Positions 1-10,801 of a DNA stretch of 64,000 nt are shown in pieces; within the stretch, counting starts at the first letter, position 1; every line of letters starts with the position of its first letter. Made by a program: the position numbers and the translations under genes. This stretch comes from Eragrostis nindensis. Taxonomy: Eukaryota > Streptophyta > Magnoliopsida > Poales > Poaceae. The stretch lies in the NCBI GenBank assembly GCA_012490785.1, contig JAAXCT010001171.1:124001-188000 (forward strand). Reading direction: 5' to 3'. The notes under the pieces were generated by a model. That model saw only the letters and a list, made by a program, of their open reading frames with translations, was not told the DNA's origin and made no database searches.

Positions 1-475
1 GCACGTGGTGTGGAGCGACCTGCGCGGGAAGCCGCGGCGGGTGGCGGAGGGGTCGGTGGTGAGCCGGTGGCGGGGGATGAGGATCCTGAGGTACGAGGCG
101 GGCAGGCCGTGGCCGTGGCGGGAGGTGCACCACCTGGGCGGCCGCGCGTTCCTCATCGGCAACCGCAGCCAGTCGGTGTCGTTGCCGGTGGTGTCCACGT
201 GGCTACGACCCGACTGCGTCTACTTCACCACCATCTTGCCGGGCTCCGACGTGGCGGATTCCAGGTCGCTTGAGCCCCACATCGTGGACTTTCAATTGCC
301 GTCCGGCGCCTTCACCGCGCGCAACAACTTTGCCGGTGCAAAAAGGTTTGGATTGGCCCAAAGCCATCTGGTTTACACCCACCTCCTCCTAGTAGCAGAA
401 CCGCAGCTGCAACACGACCATCTGCTATCTGTAAGTCTAGTATCAGCAATATGGAGTACTTTGCTGGAACTCTGA
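1..475 (+). CDS. DUF295 (KIB1-4 beta-propeller) protein, 3' part, cut by window edge
   Basis: The reading frame is open from base 2 to a TGA at 473-475. The translation carries the end of a DUF295 domain: a stretch with HHLGGRAFLIGNRSQSVSLP, then LRPDCVYFTTILPGSD, then HIVDFQLPSG. The pattern of a Gly-Arg-x-Phe-Leu-Gly-like loop followed by 'CVYFT' is typical of plant DUF295 proteins, which often have an N-terminal F-box; any F-box here would lie left of the window. A canonical donor-like GTAAGT at 431-436 means the last coding bases may be spliced rather than read through to 475. The tail after 'GAFT' is not recognisable. The family is plant-specific and largely uncharacterised; many members are SCF adaptors. 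Confidence 0.7.
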   Translation, partial: HVVWSDLRGKPRRVAEGSVVSRWRGMRILRYEAGRPWPWREVHHLGGRAFLIGNRSQSVSLPVVSTWLRPDCVYFTTILPGSDVADSRSLEPHIVDFQLPSGAFTARNNFAGAKRFGLAQSHLVYTHLLLVAEPQLQHDHLLSVSLVSAIWSTLLEL

Positions 476-850
476 TTGATACCCTCTGGTTTTATATTCG
501 ATTATGTTTTGTCAAATTCAGCTCCAGGAAAGGAAGATATCGCAATAATACGAGGCAACAAATTGGGATCGCTACAAAAGATCTGCATAGTTTTATTCGT
601 TAGCACGGGTTTCACCATATTTACAGGGATCCAATGTTACAAATCGTTATCGACCAAATCAGATCATGAGTCTACTGGTACAACAACTTTGTATATCTAT
701 ACAATTCAAAGATCCGAGCAAATTTTGCTGCACAAAGTATATTTGCCGCGTTTCTAAGTTCCCAATTTGTAGACACAGGTCTCTTGGACCAGCTCGAATT
801 CAAGTCAATGGCTCCAGAGAAGAGGGCATCAAGGAGCACAACTTATCCTT
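476..850. other. intergenic / 3' flank, no gene seen
   Basis: AT-rich sequence between two converging genes. Only short chance ORFs are present. It probably holds the 3' UTRs of both neighbours. Confidence 0.5.
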
Positions 851-1732
851 CTAACCATCAACCGTGGCCATGTGTAGGATCAAATCAATGCAACGCATGC
901 TGCAAAAGGAAAATAAATAAATAGATATGAGTACATATATGCTGTTCCTATAAAAACGATACATGCGTTAGCTCCAAATGATGATGGTGTATTACCTATA
1001 GCCGTAGTCGCTGTTGAACCGTGAAATGACTCTGATTCTATTGTCATCCAAAGTTTGTCCCGCGTCCACATCGAATAAGCAAGATCTATACATTGTTAAA
1101 TCCATGTAACTAAATGGACGAACACACCAACTACGTAATAACAATTTATCAGTGCGCCATGACTTACCTGCGATCGCGTTCATAGCCTCTTAGCACTGTT
1201 ACCCCTTCCATGTAAGCCACAATATCAAAAAGTTTGAGTCTGCACACTTCATCCCTGTAAAATGATACATTTTAGTAAACTTTTCAGTGAATGTTCTTCC
1301 CAACTCTAGCAGTCCAATCTGGGTACATGATGTTAGACCCAACAGTTCACTCAGCAATTATTTCCTCAAAAAAAAAAAGTTCACTAAAACAATGTGACTA
1401 GACTGGAGTGTTTGACTATTACCTGACAGCATTCTTGACTCTTTCATAGTCAGCCGACTCATCATCAAGCTTAAGGACCATTTCGACATATGATAATTCC
1501 AAATCAGGAATCTGCCTGACCTTGCCACTGAATTTTCCAGCTAAATCAGGAAGCACAGAGCCAAGTGCCTGCAGTTTAGCAAGGGCGATAATTAGGACAC
1601 ATCACACTGGCAGTTAAATGACAACTAAAAAAATATTACTGGTTGATATCCGGTTAAGAAAAGAATGTGTGCAAAAGCTTTTTAAGAATCAGCAGCAGAG
1701 AGATTTTTGGACCAGAGTGCTGAAACTCTATA

Positions 1733-2100
1733 GTAGCACATAGCATGTGGAAACTAGTCAATTTTTGCTACCACACCAAATGATGAATTGCTCTAGCAGC
1801 ATATAGCATATAGAAGCTATATACTTTTGCGACCAGATCAAAATGCTGAGTGAATAGCTTAAGCCTAAAGCAGCATATAGCATAGATGTTATTTGCTACC
1901 AGACAATAATACTGAACAGCTGCAGCCTACAGCAGCATAGAGCAGGCAAAGCATCCTGATGCATAAGTTTAGACAGTATGTTCTAGCAACAGCAACAACA
2001 AAGTCAAGCATATTGTAAATTGGGCAAAACGTCCTGATTCAGCAGTTTATACATCATGTAATAGCAACAGCAACAACAAAGCCAATTGGTCCCAAATAAG
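1733..2100. repeat. Degenerate tandem repeats inside an intron of the GAPDH-like gene
   Basis: Three to four diverged copies of a roughly 65-75 bp unit begin with AGCAGCATATAGCATA-like text (about 1733-1950). They are followed by a second pair of units of about 85 bp sharing AGCAACAGCAACAACAAAG (about 1950-2100). No coding sense was found in them. Confidence 0.55.
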
Positions 2101-4555
2101 TTAGGGTAGGCTGGCTACAGAAAAAACTCACAAGAACCAGCATGAAAAGGGTTTGTTATAGCGATTCACAATGCAATGATTGTTAAGTAATGTACCGTGG
2201 CACCCTCCCTCCATTCACTGCACGAAGGTCTATCAGCATCCTCTAGGTTAACTACAAGGTGGGTAATAAATTTATCAGTTATGAATTTAATGTAAACATA
2301 GTACCACATATATTTTACTAGGAACCAAATTTAGATACCAGGGTAGGGCTCATGAATGGTCAGAAAACCTTCCGCAATACCAAACGTTTCATGGATTATC
2401 TGGAAATAGGTCAGCACATCAGCGATGTATATGAGACTAAAATGGACAAAAGGGAACCCAAACAAAGGCTACCTTAGCAAGTGGAGCAATACAGTTCGTT
2501 GCACAATCAGCAATTGAAACAGATACATTGTCTGTTGTGTACTTCTCCTGATTGGCGCCACAAACAAATACTGGAGCATCCTTACTCAAAGCACAGATGA
2601 TAACCCTCTTAGCACCACTCTAGTACACAACAGCAGGGAATAATGTCAGTAAAATTGCAGAACCTTTAGAAACTCACTGGACAAGCAAGGCATGGTTTCA
2701 AAATGTCATTAGCGGATTGAAGCAGACTAAACCCAATTAGCATGTGAGAAATGGAGGCAGAGCAGCGATCAATCTGGTGGAAGGAAACAGAAACTAGTTT
2801 GTACCTTCAAGTGGGCAGCAGCAGCAGCATCACTGTTGTTGGGCTCAATCACATAGTCAACTTCAAGTTTGCCCCAGGGGATGTCGTCAGGGTTCCTTAG
2901 GTAAATAAGCGGCATGGGCAAAAATAAGAACGTGAAGATAAACTCTCTTGTAACTGAACAAGTGTATAATTCCTGACACATACTTACTTGAAACGGAAGA
3001 CTTTAATGTCAGGAAAGTCGTTTGGACGGATCCCAATCATATAGCTCTCCTACAGCAGCGCAGCCAAAACGACATTTTGTATCAGATAAGTAAGATGTGA
3101 AAGAAAAAAGTTAGTTGCCTGCAAAATTACCATTCTTCGATGCTAACAGTGGGCTCATTGATGGCAACAATCTCCAACTTCTTGGTGCCAATCTAAGACT
3201 GCTTTATGTACCTCAGCATTATCAATTTCGCCACAACTTTACCAATCCGCCCAAAACCTGAGTCAAACCGAATTAACAGATAAAGTGAGCCGGATTATTT
3301 TCTTTTTGAGAGCATGCAATGCACTAATTTCATTAGGGAAAAAATGAGCTGGGTGATATAATGTTGTACTCTGAACGAAATGCTCACCATTTCCAACCCA
3401 GAGATTGTTTGGCCCCTTGAGTCTGGAGCGACCAAGCTTAGGATACCCATGCTTTGAAATCTGCAAACAAGGGCATGTAATGCAGAACAACAGGAATTAA
3501 AAAAAAAACTAGAACCAATTAGGGCCTACCGTACCTTGATTTCCCTGAAGGCAGGTGGGCGTTCTTCCTATCCTCAAGGTATTCCAGGTATGAAACTGAA
3601 GGAAAGTGGGGGCCATATTTGATTTCATCCAAATCTCCGAGGACCTCTTCCAACACGATCTGGACCACAGGGGGCAGATAAACATCTTCTCCTTCGGATA
3701 GGCCTTGGCACCTTGATGAGGAACAGCCTTCTTGGTAAAACTTGGCCAATGTCTCCCTTGCAAACAGCCATGGGCAGCAGCTGCTCCGGCTGTTGCTGCA
3801 ACTGCTGCTTCACCTCAAGACGAGGCGACAACGGCGACTTTGGGTGGCTAAGGCAGCTGGGGAACACCATGCCAGAATCATCACCATAGGGTTCCGAACC
3901 AAAACAACCTGCACCGTATATAGATTATAACCATTGAGCAACGAAACAGCTGCAATGCAATGATAACAAAGTTCAGTACAGTTAGGACCACTGAGGCAGT
4001 GATCTTCTACACAAAATAGGAAAAACATCTAGTTGTACGTAGCCTCATTGAGGTCAAGGCTGGGATTCTCCCATTATAAAAAAGAAAAAGCATCCAGTAC
4101 GTCATTTGTTGGACCCTTCTTATGTTTCTGGCTTAAACAAGCTGCAACGGATTCCATTAGCATTGCTAGATATATCTATGAGAAGGCATCTTCCATGCAT
4201 GCGCTGTTCATATGCTCATGTTTGTTTCTTACATTATGCTTCGCTCCTAAGATTTTGCAACTTGCAGCAGTTACTGTGGAATTCATAGTAAAGACTAGTG
4301 CGGATACACTTGACATCCAATCAATCACGTGTCCCAAGAAACCATAGGACTTTAATGTCAACTTTGCTTGCTGAATGGCCTTGCAAAACACAGTATATAG
4401 AGATGCCTAGAGGTAACTTAACTGTTTCTGTTATTCACATACCACGATGCTCAAATGTAGGTGGAGCAGATATATCTGCAGGTAAACATTTGCGTTTGAT
4501 ACTCCCCTAGAACCATAGAAGTCGTCCAAGAAGACTAGCTAGTAACAATTTATAC

Positions 4556-4718
4556 CTGAAGCCTTCTCAGCGACACTTGGCAGCTTGTCCGTCGTACTGG
4601 TGTGGCCATCAGAGGAATTGCAGGAGTCTTTTTGAGGACCTCGCAGCTTCTCAGTGCCACTGGCGTGGCATCCAGAGGAGTTGCACGGGTCCCCTCGGGG
4701 ACTTCCTGACGGTTCCAT
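4556..4718 (-). repeat. Twice-repeated ~20-residue motif in exon 1 of the GAPDH-like gene
   Basis: The exon encodes two tandem copies of a Ser/Cys-rich unit of the form D-x-C-N-S-S-x-x-H-x-S-x-T-x-K-L, covering roughly residues 9-49. The DNA also repeats. It looks like an internal duplication in a low-complexity N-terminus. The exon ends in a good donor (TCAG|GTATAA). The first ATG of the frame is at 4718; upstream in the same frame I see no further ATG. Confidence 0.5.
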
Positions 4719-5520
4719 GCCTGAACTATGGCGAAGCCACGACAAGAAAGAGCACAATGAGATGACGAAATATGAAATAACGCAATTCTTTGGCGCATTT
4801 GTGCAAACAGTTGGTGACGTTCAATTCAAAGATCATCGTAGGACAGACTTCAAAATACCAAGAAGCCGATGATTCGTGGACGACACAAGAATTAGTTTTG
4901 AAAAATACTGTAGCTTCTTGAACGCGGGTACAATTCTGCAGCGATGTTGGCGCGGGATACGCGCACCTTTTATGACCGCAAGCGCACGGGTCAGTTGTAG
5001 CTTTTCCCTCAGAATAGTCCAAGGTTTATCAATCCGTGGAACAAATGGGACGCGTATTTAGCTAATGTTTGTTACTAACAAAAGGTGAATTGTTGAGAGA
5101 AAGGTTGTTTAAAGAACTAAATAAAAGAACTAATGAAAGAGAGAGATTACGGCTAAACAAGAATTAAGACGAACTTCCCACGGCTAGGTTCACTTGCATG
5201 CAAAGATCAAATCAACTGAGTAAAGGCTTTAACTGGCTGTTACTAAGGTAGACAAAAGCTGTTTGCTGCGATCCTGTCACGACGGCGGCTAATAAGGCAA
5301 TTATCTAACAAAAGCACCATTGCAATACTGTCATCCAAAATACTGAGATAAACAATAAATAAGCATTACAATAGATCGAGATAGAGCAACAAATGTAATC
5401 AATTAACCATCACCGAGCAAAGTGCAAGATCCCCATCAACCGAGAGAAGAACAGAGAATCACCCCATGATATGAGTAGGTTTCGCCATGAAAAACACCTT
5501 AACTTGGCCTATCTTACTCT
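4719..5520. other. intergenic, no gene seen
   Basis: 5' flank of the GAPDH-like gene; AT-rich with short chance ORFs only. Confidence 0.4.
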
Positions 5521-5529
5521 CTGGTACAA

Positions 5530-6070
5530 TTTGGGGCAAATCAGACGCCGGAGTCCGTCGTGCCGGTCGGCGCGGGTTCGTGCCGACCGGCGCGCGACGA
5601 CTTTTCGTCGGAACGTCGCGATCTTCGCTCGGGATGAAGCTCTCTGTTGTCTAACCCTAATTCCGCAGCCGAAAGTGTCGAAATCCCAACCCCTTTACGT
5701 GTAGAATAGGGTCTTCTTTTTATAGGGGCGAAACTAGCCTTCCTGGGCCTTTTTGGGCCATTTTGGGCCTGGTGCCGGTCGGCGCAAGTCGGTGCCGGTT
5801 GGCACCAGCGATTTGTCTGCGCAGCACATCTTGCAGGGCCCATATCTCCTAGCTCCGAAGTCCAAATAGGGTCATCCATATATGTTCCGGAAAGCTCTCG
5901 ACGAGATCTACAACTTTGTAAGTCAAACTTTTCTCATTCAGGATCGTCTTGAACTCCAAAACTGTGTTACAATGTAATGCCCTCTCTAAAGTGAGTGAAT
6001 AATCCAAGCTTCATGTTGGTGCTTCGTGAAATTGAGCCTTTATATCATGTTTTCTCCTGATTCTACATCA
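5530..6070 (-). mobile_element. LTR-like or other dispersed repeat fragment
   Basis: A GC-rich block with repeated CCGGTCGGC/GTGCCGGT words at 5560-5600 and 5765-5810 is followed by AT-rich text. Read on the minus strand there is a TATA-like CCCCTATAAAAAGAAG about 5716-5731. The mix resembles a solo LTR of a grass retrotransposon, but I could not define its ends or a target duplication, so this is tentative. Confidence 0.3.
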
Positions 6071-6249
6071 TAGCACTCAAAACACAACATACTTAGAAAT
6101 GGGATTAAAGTTAGGTGCCAAGTGGCTCAAATGATCAATAAACGCACTAAAATGATAGTAAAAAGATAGGTAAAAGATGATCATATCAAGCACCAACAAG
6201 CGAAGATTGCAATAACCGGATTTAGCAATGAAGATACCAAGAACCAGAT

Positions 6250-8073
6250 TCTTTGACACATTGCAACGGGTTTAGCAATAGCAGGATTGCAAGAACCGGA
6301 CTAAGGAGAAACGAAGAAACCAAAGAAATCAAGAAACTAACAAACTTGCTAAAGCATAGACATCAAAAGATAACCGAATTGGACACCCAGGTACCGAATC
6401 AAGAACTGGAATGGAAGAACAGGATCAGGAACTCGGGAATAGGGAGCCAAAGAAGAGGAACCCACCTCGATTCTTTCAGTTTCCCGGTTCTTGGTCACTC
6501 CAAGAGCAACCAATTGCTACCGGGATGTATTCCCTTGGAATGCAGCAATGGATTGGGCGCTCAATCCCCACCTCGCGCGGCCCGCCTCTAGTTCTTGCTT
6601 CGAAACCGAGCGCGCAGAGGTTTGGGTGGGCGCGTGCAACTAACAACTGCGGCTGTGAACAAGGGAGGTTTGCTCTTATAGGCGGAGGCATAGGCATGTG
6701 GACACGGCATAGTAGGTTCATGGCGGTGCCGCGGTGCAAGGGAGGAATCGGGGAGAGGAGAGCCGGGTAGGGGGTGGGGAGACGAAGGCGAACGACTGCT
6801 CGGCTGCACAACGCACTGCGGCAAGAAGGGGAGGTGTTGGCGCTCGAGCGGAGGCCGACGTGGGCCACGCACCACCCTGTTGTTTGGGCCAAGCCCATCT
6901 GACGACGGCAAGCCCAAGTACTGGAAGCTTCCGGCTCTGGCTCAATGAGCCCATCCACCATGTAACAGCCTCTGGCTCGAGTTCATCATGGGTCTACGAC
7001 TCATCATGACTCATGGGCCAAGACCAAGCCGCGGAGTTCGTGTCTGTTCTGGTCTCTGACGATTTGCTTAGTGGTTAATGGAAGTCTCTTCGGTTATAAA
7101 GAAAGCCCCGCTGTGGTTAATGCTCTATTAGTTCCCTAAAAAATAATGCTCTATTAGTTTGTAGACTTTGATCTGGCTTCAACATAAGTCAGGGAAATGA
7201 AAAGCCCCCCCCCCCCCCCCCCCAAAAAAAAAAAAATACCGAAACACCACGAAGATGCAAACAAACTAACTCATCGGGTGCACGAACTAATTAATTGGCT
7301 AACCAGGCACTAAATTTTGTAGTACGTGACATGAGCAAATGATAAAGCAGAACAGAAACAAGAGTATACACTTTTTTCTTTCAAAAGTCCAAGCATACAC
7401 TTTGTATAGCCTACCATGGTTTGAAAACCTGCACTGTTTCTTCCACCAAAAACATTAAACCTTTTCATGTCTTGGTATATTTTTAGATAACCATGGTATT
7501 GTTTCTTCCATCTAAACGCATCAAAGTTTTTTTATGGTAACAAATAGTACAAAGCATGCCAAAAGGCACGTCACCAACACACACACCTGACAAGAAAAAA
7601 ACATGGTTCATATTTCTTTGCTCCATGGGCCCACACGCTCTCATGATTTGGCCCAGAATGAACTCACAAAGAAACTGCCAAGTTGGGTCCTTTGACAGGA
7701 AGCCGTCGTTGTTTCGTCCAATTTAAACAACGCCCGATCTTGATCCCTCTCCTCAATATCAACCGCACCAAATGCAGAAATGCTCCATGTTTCTTCCAAG
7801 CATCATCATAACCAACCAATCATCTATCATTTCGATATAGGCAGGAGACCATGTCAAACCTTATTCAGTTAAGCTCATTACCTACTTACATTACATGATT
7901 ACAACGGAACATATTCAGTCGACAAACACCTGCACAGCTTCATACAGAGCGTGTAATAGCTGGATTTGGTATCCCTTTATACAGAGGTTACGGCAAAAAA
8001 AAAAAAAAAGAAGTAGAAATTTTGCAATGTAGTAGTACTACACATCAGCAGTGAAGCTTTGTTGTTACAGCTG
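6250..8073. other. intergenic, no supported gene
   Basis: GC-rich ORFs at 6411-7009 overlap on both strands and show no domain or splice structure, so they are treated as chance. A C19 run followed by an A13 run lies at 7205-7236. The right part is the 3' flank of the ARM-repeat gene. Confidence 0.4.
7205..7236. repeat. C19 A13 homopolymer pair
   Basis: Nineteen C (7205-7223) directly followed by thirteen A (7224-7236). Length is likely unstable and prone to sequencing error. Confidence 0.9.
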
Positions 8074-9764
8074 CTATTTGCTAGTAGTACTGAAGAGGCT
8101 GCGCAGCGTGCCACGCTCCAGTCTGTCGAGCAGCTTGGCGGCGCCGGCGACTTCCATGTCGGAGAGCTTCTTGAGGTAGCCGATGGCGCCATGCGAGATC
8201 ATGAGCTTCTTGCAGCGCTTGGACGACGAGAGCGTGAGCAGGCAGAGGATGGCGTACTTCTTGGCCGTGTTGGCCGGGCTCGGGTCCAGCAGCTGCACCA
8301 GGCTGGGCACGCACTTGTCGTCCTTCTTCATCTCCCGGGCGTTGGCAGCGCAGCTCACCAGGCTCGCCAGCGCCTGCGCGGCCACCTCGCGCGCGCCGTT
8401 CGACTTGGCCTCCAGCATGCGCGCCAGCAACGCCACGCAGCCGTGCTGCTCGCCCACCACGCGCTTCATCGTGTCCGCCGAGCTGGAGACCAGGCAGATC
8501 GCCGCCGCGGCCGCCTGCTGCGCTCCGGTTGACCCGACCCTGAGCACGTGGACCAGCCGCGGCAGCACGCCCAGTTGCACGACGCTGTCGGGCGACACGG
8601 CGCCCACGAGGTTCCGGAGCGCGCTCACCGCCGACTCCTGCGGCACCGGGCCGTCCAGGTACATCAGCAGGCTGCGCAGCCCGCCCTCCGACACGACGGC
8701 GCGCCTCAGCCCGTCGTTGCTCGACGTCAGGTTCTGCAGGCACTCGGCGGCGTGCTCCTTCGAGCCGAGCACCGCGCCGCAGTCCAGCAGGCCGACCATG
8801 ACACCGACGATTCCTTCGTCGGCCAATGCCTGCCGCACCTCCGGCACCGCGGACAGGTTCTTGAGCGCGCCGGCCGCGGCGGACTGGGAGACGGAGTCCC
8901 CCGTCTGGCAGATCCCGATCAGCGGGCCGGCGCCACCGTGGCCGACGATTGCGCGCGCCGTGTCAGGTGACTCGGACAGGCGCTGCAGCGTGATGGCCGC
9001 CTTCTCGCGGCCGACGAGGCTGCCGGACTCCGCCAACCTGACAGCGGCGGCAGGACGCCCTCTGACACGAGCAGACCCTCGCAGCTGCCGGACGCCGCAA
9101 TCTGGCATATCACCGTGGCGGCCTTCTCCCGGACCTTGGGCGACGACGCCGTGAGCAGCTGCACCATGGCGGAGACATTGGCGCGGCCGAGCACCGAGAG
9201 GACGCTCTTCTCGTCCTTGTGCAGAGCCTCGAGAAGCCCGTCCACCGCCCGGTCCTTTGCCTCGGTGTGCCCGATCTGCAGCCGCGCAAGCAGCTCCCGG
9301 ACGTCCGCCTGCGCAGCCAACGGGGCGGTCCCCGCCGTCGGCTCCGGCGGAGGCGACGGGCCGGAGGCATCGGACAGCACACCGGTCTTGACGAGCAGCG
9401 CGCAGTCCCGGAGGTTGAGGTCCAGCTTCCCGGCGAGCGCGTTGATGGCGCTCTGCGTCTGCAGCTTCCCGGCCGCCGGCGGCTCCCGGCACCGCCCCGC
9501 GAGCTCGGCCGCTTCGGCGAGCGTGGCGGCCACCGCCTGCAGCAGCTCGCGGCAAAGCGCGTTCTTGGCGAAGCAAGGGTGGCTGGACAGGTCGGACAGG
9601 CACGCCGGGAGCCTCTCCAGCTTGGCGGCGATCGCCTTCCACCGCCCGGGGAACCCTCCCGCCGCCCTCGCCGCGTCCAGCGCCGCCGGCACCATCCTCC
9701 GGACGCGCGCGAGCAGCTCCGCCGCCGTCTCCCCGGCGGCGGCCGGGTCGCTCTGCAGGCTCAT
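8074..9764 (-). CDS. Armadillo (ARM) repeat protein, with one apparent frameshift
   Basis: A single-exon gene of about 563 residues. It starts at the ATG 9764-9762 (MSLQSDPAAAGETAAELLAR) and ends with TAG at 8076-8074. The N-terminal ~130 residues form a helical domain of the type that precedes ARM repeats in plant PUB/ARM proteins (DUF7032-like); there is no U-box. The rest is a series of ARM repeats with motifs such as REKAAITLQRLSESPD, QSAAAGALKNLSAVPEVR, HAAECLQNLTSSN, ESAVSALRNLVG and KKYAILCLLTLSSSKR. The frame changes near 9042: the + strand reads CCTGACAGCGG where CCTGACCAGCGG would keep LPPLVRLAESG in frame, so one base is missing. Both halves are otherwise clean, which suggests a sequencing error or a very recent mutation. 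Arabidopsis relatives are ARM-superfamily proteins such as AT5G50900 (from memory). ARM repeats bind other proteins; the partner is unknown. Confidence 0.88.
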
Positions 9765-9786
9765 CTCTTGGACGCTGCTGCAGCAC

Positions 9787-10435
9787 CAGTGGCCGTGATC
9801 TGGAGTGGTTGAGAGAGCCCGCAGCTCAGTGGTGGGGTTGTAGCTGAATTAACAGGGATGCTGAAACGAGATGATGGAAGAAGCGAACAAAAAAAAAGCA
9901 GGGCTGCAAGAAACAAGGGAACAAACACTAGAGAAGGAACGAGCAGGCTAACGAATCAGTCCTCTTGTTTTATTCTAAGCAAGAACAAATAGGAGCGTGA
10001 GTTGCATTTCGCCATTGCAGCGTGGAAAGATACCGGTAACCATGAGCGCCACACTAAGCCAAACTACTTAAATAAACGTTCTAGTAGATAAAGAAAAAAA
10101 CATGAGCTTGAATTTTGGAGATCTCTCAGTTGTGGGTGAAATGTCAATTTCGGTGATGCCGGTGCCAAGAAGGCAATGGATGACGCGCTGGTCGGATGGT
10201 CTTGTCGTCAGATAATTACGTGCGCGTTTCTTCTGTTTGACATGTTCGCTACTCACATTGATCAGACATTGAGACGAGGTTAAAAACTGGGTGGGTTTTG
10301 GACTCGAGGGAATGAGACGAATATTGCAGGCACGAAGGACAAGAGGATGTGGGAGAAATGGAAACATAAAAAATTGCTACCGCATGTTACCTGCTCGTAG
10401 CTCGCAGATGCAGACATGCACAGGCTAAACAACTA
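9787..10435. other. 5' flank of ARM gene, no gene seen
   Basis: Probable promoter of the ARM-repeat gene, which reads leftward. No convincing TATA box or ORF. Confidence 0.4.
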
Positions 10436-10798
10436 GGCCCCGTTCGGTTCCCCCTATAAACTACCCTCTAAACTTTAACCCTCTAAAGTAAAAAAGAATC
10501 TTACTATTTAGGGGTACTAAATAAAAGTTAATTACAAAACCTTTCTGCAGATGGGCGTTATTTTTCGAGACGAATCTAATGAGCCTAATTAATCAATGTT
10601 TTGACACAGTGATGCTACAGTAACCATCGTCTAATCGCGGCTTAATTACTCTCATTATGTTCGTCTCGCGAAATAGAAGGGAGTCCTGAACTTAGTTTTG
10701 TAATTTGACTTTTTTTAATACACATAAATCGTGCCGGCATCTTTGATGTGACTGCTACAGCACCCTCTAAAGTTTTATAGGGGCATCCGAACGCAGCC
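10436..10798. mobile_element. Tourist-like (PIF/Harbinger) MITE, family A copy 1
   Basis: 363 bp. The ends are GGCCCCGTTCGG and CCGAACGCAGCC, imperfect inverted repeats, flanked by a 3-bp duplication CTA (10433-10435 and 10799-10801). The inner sequence (TTTCGAGACGAATCTAATGAG, CAGTGATGCTACAGTAACC) is shared, in opposite orientation, with the element at 56347-56711. A 3-bp duplication and no coding capacity fit a non-autonomous Harbinger element. Confidence 0.85.
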
Positions 10799-10801
10799 CT
10801 A

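Larger units (their letters stand above)
851..4718 (-). pseudogene. Divergent GAPDH-like gene with unrecognised N-terminal extension, three lesions
   Basis: Fourteen exons join in phase with GT-AG borders: 4718-4556, 4475-4443, 3908-3535, 3460-3388, 3257-3131, 3044-2988, 2895-2805, 2619-2473, 2399-2339, 2242-2196, 1568-1423, 1254-1168, 1085-996, 899-851 (1545 bp, 515 codons). From exon 4 on it follows the GAPDH fold: NGFGRIGKVVAK (NAD site), NPDDIPWG, SKDAPVFVCGANQEKYTT, a catalytic-type Cys in DCATNCIAPLAK, a His in FLTIHEPYP, VLPDLAGKFSG, CLFDVDAG, and a C-terminus CIDLILHMA. The segment matching TATQKTVDGPS is altered and the IIPSSTGAAK segment is missing. About 190 N-terminal residues (exons 1-3 and part of 4) match no family I know. 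Lesions: an extra A near 3752, a missing base near 3561, and an in-frame TAG at 3193-3195. It may be a young pseudogene or a real gene with sequence errors. Enzyme activity is doubtful. Confidence 0.72.

Noticed and set aside
3178..3240. 19-bp 'intron' GTACAT...CTTAG that would remove the TAG in the GAPDH-like gene
   Set aside because: Far below plant intron length, and splicing it would put the rest out of frame.
6411..7009. Overlapping ORFs of 78-161 aa on both strands
   Set aside because: GC-rich, no domain, no usable ATG plus splice structure; open frames on several strands are a composition effect.
8059..9812. Long + strand ORFs (157-323 aa)
   Set aside because: They are antisense shadows of the GC-rich ARM-repeat gene, which has clear motifs on the minus strand.
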